Source: Oscarella lobularis (Eukaryota > Porifera > Homoscleromorpha > Homosclerophorida > Oscarellidae). From it: a DNA stretch of 64,000 nt. A model generated the notes under the pieces. That model ran no database searches. It was not told the DNA's origin and saw only the letters and a program-made list of their open reading frames with translations. The stretch lies in contig NC_089176.1 in NCBI RefSeq assembly GCF_947507565.1, forward strand, positions 2,604,001 to 2,668,000, in the 5' to 3' direction. The translations under genes and the position numbers were made by a program. Below are positions 60,901 to 64,000 of this stretch, piece by piece; position 1 is the first letter of the stretch; the number at the start of each line of letters is the position of its first letter.

Positions 60901-61374
60901 TGGCTAGTAGTTTAGCGCATGCGCGTGCCACTACACGGTTATAGGGGCTATCTCTGGTTTGGTTTCGTTCAAGAACCGGTCGTCGCTGCTTATCGCTGCT
61001 TATAAGGTACGTAACACGACAAGCGGAATACTGAACGACGTCGAAACCAGCGGCCGACTCCGAGTCGTAACAGGGGTCATAAACGGTTAATGTTTTCTTA
61101 GCGACTGGGCTCCGTATAAAGCGGTTCTCGTTTCTATATAGTCACGCGGGCCGCGCTATACGGTGCCAATTGAAAAGGAAATGGCCTAGCGTAAGGAAAC
61201 CGCATAAAAACGAGGTCAAACGGGTGAAACCATGAACGATACGTACATACCTAACCCCCTATCCTAACCCTAAAACACAGCGGGTCGGCGCAAATTAGTA
61301 GTGGGGCTAAACTAATGCGTTTTCATGTAGATCTGGAAACAGATTTGATTCTGCTGTACTTTCTGTGAGTGAAA
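60901..61374. other. Flank 5' of the Ig-nuclease-kinase gene
   Basis: About 470 bp with no ORF or ABCC similarity. A possible TATA (CTATATAG near 61134) and a short CCCTAA-like stretch (about 61250-61275) are the only notable items. Confidence 0.4.
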
Positions 61375-63523
61375 ATGTCACTGCTATTTGGTATCTACGA
61401 TAGCAATCTTAAACGTGGTTTATTATTCGATATTGTACTTTTCAAACAGACGGAATCCCGAGCGTTAGCATACAAGACACAATGTCAATAGATGGGACGG
61501 CCATTTGTACTGCAAAGTGCAGAGGCTGGACGCCGTCTTTCAAGTGGCTGCTAAATGACAGAGATCCAGATCTGAAGCTGAAAGATCTGATGTACCAGGA
61601 CGATTTTATTAGTCCTAAGGCAGCAACAAGCGTTTCAACTCTGATCGTATTGAATCCTGAAAAATGCCCTGGTCAATACCGATGCCAAGTCACGTTCAAA
61701 ATGAACTACAACGGAGAGGAAATGACCTTGTGTACCCAATCCGAACCAGCAAACTTAGAAAAAGTCCCTGAGACGTCCGGTAAGAAAAACAAATGTCATA
61801 TGCTGCATAGCTCTCATTCAAATTCAATCTGCTTTTAGTTGATGAATTAGCAGCTCAGATGGAGGCGTTGACGACGGTGAGTGTGTGTGACGGGTTGGGA
61901 AACGCGTATGAATCATATTTCATTTTTCGTTGCTCGCTTTTCTTCTTTTTACAGGTCTCTGGTCATAGCGCGTCAACAAACGCCAACGATGCGAAAGGAT
62001 GCGATGTTGTGTACCACAAGTTTTCGAATTATGACCCAACAACAATTGCACTGTGCCACGCGTTCTACTGCGTGGGAGAAATTCGTGACAGTGACGACGA
62101 CGATTGCCAAGAGATGATGGGTCCTGCCACGCGGCTGATTGAAGCTGATTGGACCGATAAGCACGTTTTTCATTCCAAGGTTGAGGAGCGATTTATGCAG
62201 CCAATTGTACGAGACGTCTTGCTTGACGTGCTGGGAAGTGATTTCCCTCTTCTACACTGGAAAGGCGAAAGTCACGCTTTTAAGGACATTGATTTTGATG
62301 GTCAGCTTCCAGACGGCGTTGTTCTGAACTTACTTCAAAGTTTGGCTGTTCTCATTGAAGAAAGCAAAATAGACGCGGGCGCCGGTGACTATCTCATTCA
62401 ACTACTGGAGTATCTACGTCGCTTGGCGAGTAAAGTGAAGCTTAAAGGTGTCGCTGAACCTCTTCTGTCGGCAATGAAAGCCTATCCTTGCTTTCTGCTT
62501 GGAATGAGAGGCAAACACGCTCAATTGTATGGAGCCATTCGTTTGCCCGAAGGAAAAGGGAAAGAGGCGATGAAAATTCACTACTGCCTTCTAGCAGAAG
62601 CTAGCTTCCGTCTTGGTAACGAAAAGGAATGCGCCAAGTTTCTCATGAAGCTTCGACGCGGGGTCCACGCTCTGAATCAAATGTGGGAAGAAAAGGCGGA
62701 GTGTATGAAATTTAATTCAGATCCCAACTATCGCCGCGTCTTGCCTTGCGATTGCGTTGCAAGGCTTCTCGACCAATCCAAACAATTTCAGTTCACTAAG
62801 CACCTCGTAAGAAACGTCTTTGAAGTCGAAAAGTAAGAGACTTTTGTTGCTAGTTCATAAGAACAGATTATATATCTAATCTCTTGCCAAGAACGGATTA
62901 GATATCTAATCTGTTCTTGCCGCGTTTTCAAGTCAAAACATTAGCTGCATTCCAAAACCGTATGTTTCATTTATAGTAAAGAAGACGAAAGTTGCATTGT
63001 CAAATTGGCAGTGAGCCGCTATGGAAGCGAGGCCCACGAACGCTGCGCGAAGAAAAGGATGGCTCCGGAACTTTTCAACTGCGTTCCTTTGCCGTCGACC
63101 TTCGGCTGTGTGTGGGCAATCATGATGAGAAAATTAGATACCAATTTCGTTCCTTTGAACTATCTTTTTCTGAAGATGAGTTCTGCAGATTGCGAGGCTG
63201 CAGAGAAAATTAAAGAGAAGATGAAGGAAGCTTTGGAAATGTTGCACGGTGACGCAACCGAAGGCAGACGTCTCGTGCACGGCGATTTCCGAGCTCCGAA
63301 TGTCTATGTCTCGTGGAAGAACGGCGACGACGTCGAAGTCCAAGTCATCGATTTTGACTGGTCGGGGGTGGAGGAGAAGCAGGTGTATCCGTCCACTAAC
63401 GTCTTGTTGAATTGGCCAGAGGGAGTCAGATGTGGTGCACCTCTGAAGGCCGAACACGATTGGCACCTTTACCGTGCTCACTGCTACAGCCTCGACTGTC
63501 TTACGAAGAAGGTGGAATTATGA
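61375..63523 (+). CDS. Ig-like + PD-(D/E)XK nuclease-like + kinase-like protein
   Basis: Exons 61450-61779, 61839-61876, 61955-62832 and 62977-63523 join in frame. A 16-nt first exon at 61375-61390 (MSLLF plus one base, donor GTATCT) completes the frame and gives 602 aa, but is less certain. Residues about 6-110 look Ig-like (AICTAKC, FKWLL, GQYRCQV). Residues about 135-400 contain PDG (D248) and ESK (E264, K266) followed by a Gln/Leu/Tyr helix, the PD-(D/E)XK pattern. Residues about 421-598 are kinase-like: IVKLAV (K430), RYGSEAHERCA, HGDFRAPN (D524, N529), DFDW (D546) and YP...NWPEGV. The nuclease-kinase pair resembles the effector part of CR (Crinkler) proteins. No signal peptide. Function unknown. 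Confidence 0.7.
62859..62918. repeat. Intronic inverted repeat, 23-bp arms
   Basis: Arms 62859-62881 and 62896-62918 match at 22 of 23 positions (AAGAACAGATTA...), with a 14-base spacer, in the intron before the kinase-like exon. Confidence 0.75.
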
Positions 63524-63587
63524 TCTGTTTTTTTCTCTAATGACTTTGCGTATGCGGCTCCCAGGTCACGATGTGATTTTGTGTTGT

Positions 63588-64000
63588 AGCTGGAGATAGA
63601 TACTGATAGGATGCCACTTGGCTAGCACCGAACGTCTCCCATTGAGTATAGCTTACAACTCGAACGAGATCCGCGAGCCTCGTCAAGCCCAAACAGACAG
63701 CAAAGGCCTGAGAAGAAACCATCCCATTTATAGCCAAGTCGACGGATCGTTTTTTTGGATGTGAAATTTTTGATTATTTTTTTAGGAAAAATGTTCACGT
63801 CGACAGAAGGGCAGCCCTTTGCATGGGCTTCTGTTTCCTCCTCGCGCTCTCTATTTCCGAGGTGCAGGCGTTGCGCACCGTGCTAGTTTGGTGCAACGCA
63901 CGATGATGATCGCATCCGGACGACTTTCGACGAAAAACTGCACCGTCGCGAGCAAAATGAGAAACGTGGACGGTAGGAGGAGAAGAGCGACGTCTTCGAA
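63588..64000 (-). pseudogene. Third ABCC copy: 5' exons, cut by window end
   Basis: 63588-63729 matches exon 3 of gene 2 (48050-48190), and 63820-64000 matches exon 2. Exon 2 has lost about 10 bp near 63882 (the LHVLRT part) and other single bases, so the frame is broken. The spacing equals that of gene 2, which shows the pieces belong to one copy. The start codon would lie beyond the window. Confidence 0.85.

Noticed and set aside
61250-61275. Interstitial telomere (CCCTAA-like) tract
   Set aside because: Only two or three imperfect units, too short to tell from chance.

Overview
The window is nuclear DNA of an animal. The genes are spliced, with GT-AG introns mostly of about 50-250 bp. They include a DM-domain (DMRT) gene, CTHRC1-like secreted collagens, long ABCC/MRP transporters and TIR-NB-ARC-TPR receptors. 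The very compact introns and this gene mix suggest an early-branching invertebrate. A sponge is my best guess, and a homoscleromorph would fit, but this is inference. I built the gene models by hand from splice signals, exon phase and comparison between paralogues. The NLR, CTHRC1-like, DMRT and ABC models all close in frame.

Region 1 (1-32.6 kb, almost all on the minus strand) is an array in which two unrelated families alternate. One family is small secreted collagens of the CTHRC1 type: signal peptide, short Gly-X-Y stretch and C-terminal globular domain, in three exons. Eight copies look intact, three are half-genes and two are last-exon stubs. The other is TIR / NB-ARC / winged-helix / TPR receptors of about 1,110 residues, in three exons beginning with a 16-22 nt micro-exon. 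Four copies are intact, one is frameshifted, and several relics remain. An approximately 10.1-kb block is duplicated in tandem (about 1.14-9.48 kb and 11.29-19.84 kb). Two of the collagen genes are recombinants between paralogues.

Region 2 (32.6-34.4 kb) holds a DMRT gene on the plus strand, divergent from the last receptor gene. Region 3 (34.5-48.6 kb, minus strand) holds two complete tandem ABCC/MRP genes of 21 exons each (predicted 1611 and 1524 aa) with the same intron phases. One intron of the second gene contains about 1.94 kb of a hairpin-forming 49-bp minisatellite.

Region 4 (48.9-64 kb) is a third ABCC copy that has been broken up. Its 3' end, a piece of TMD1, a later TMD1 fragment and 5' exons are still collinear. 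They are separated by a 5.1-kb deletion, by about 10.7 kb of a 41-bp satellite sitting at an intron position, and by an inserted plus-strand gene. That gene encodes an Ig-like domain, a PD-(D/E)XK nuclease-like domain and a kinase-like domain. The last two resemble the effector part of Crinkler-type (CR) proteins.

Taken together, secreted pattern-type proteins and intracellular TIR receptors share one rapidly rearranging cluster. This is followed by transporters and by a satellite-rich zone that has captured an effector-like gene. Expression and function cannot be read from sequence alone.
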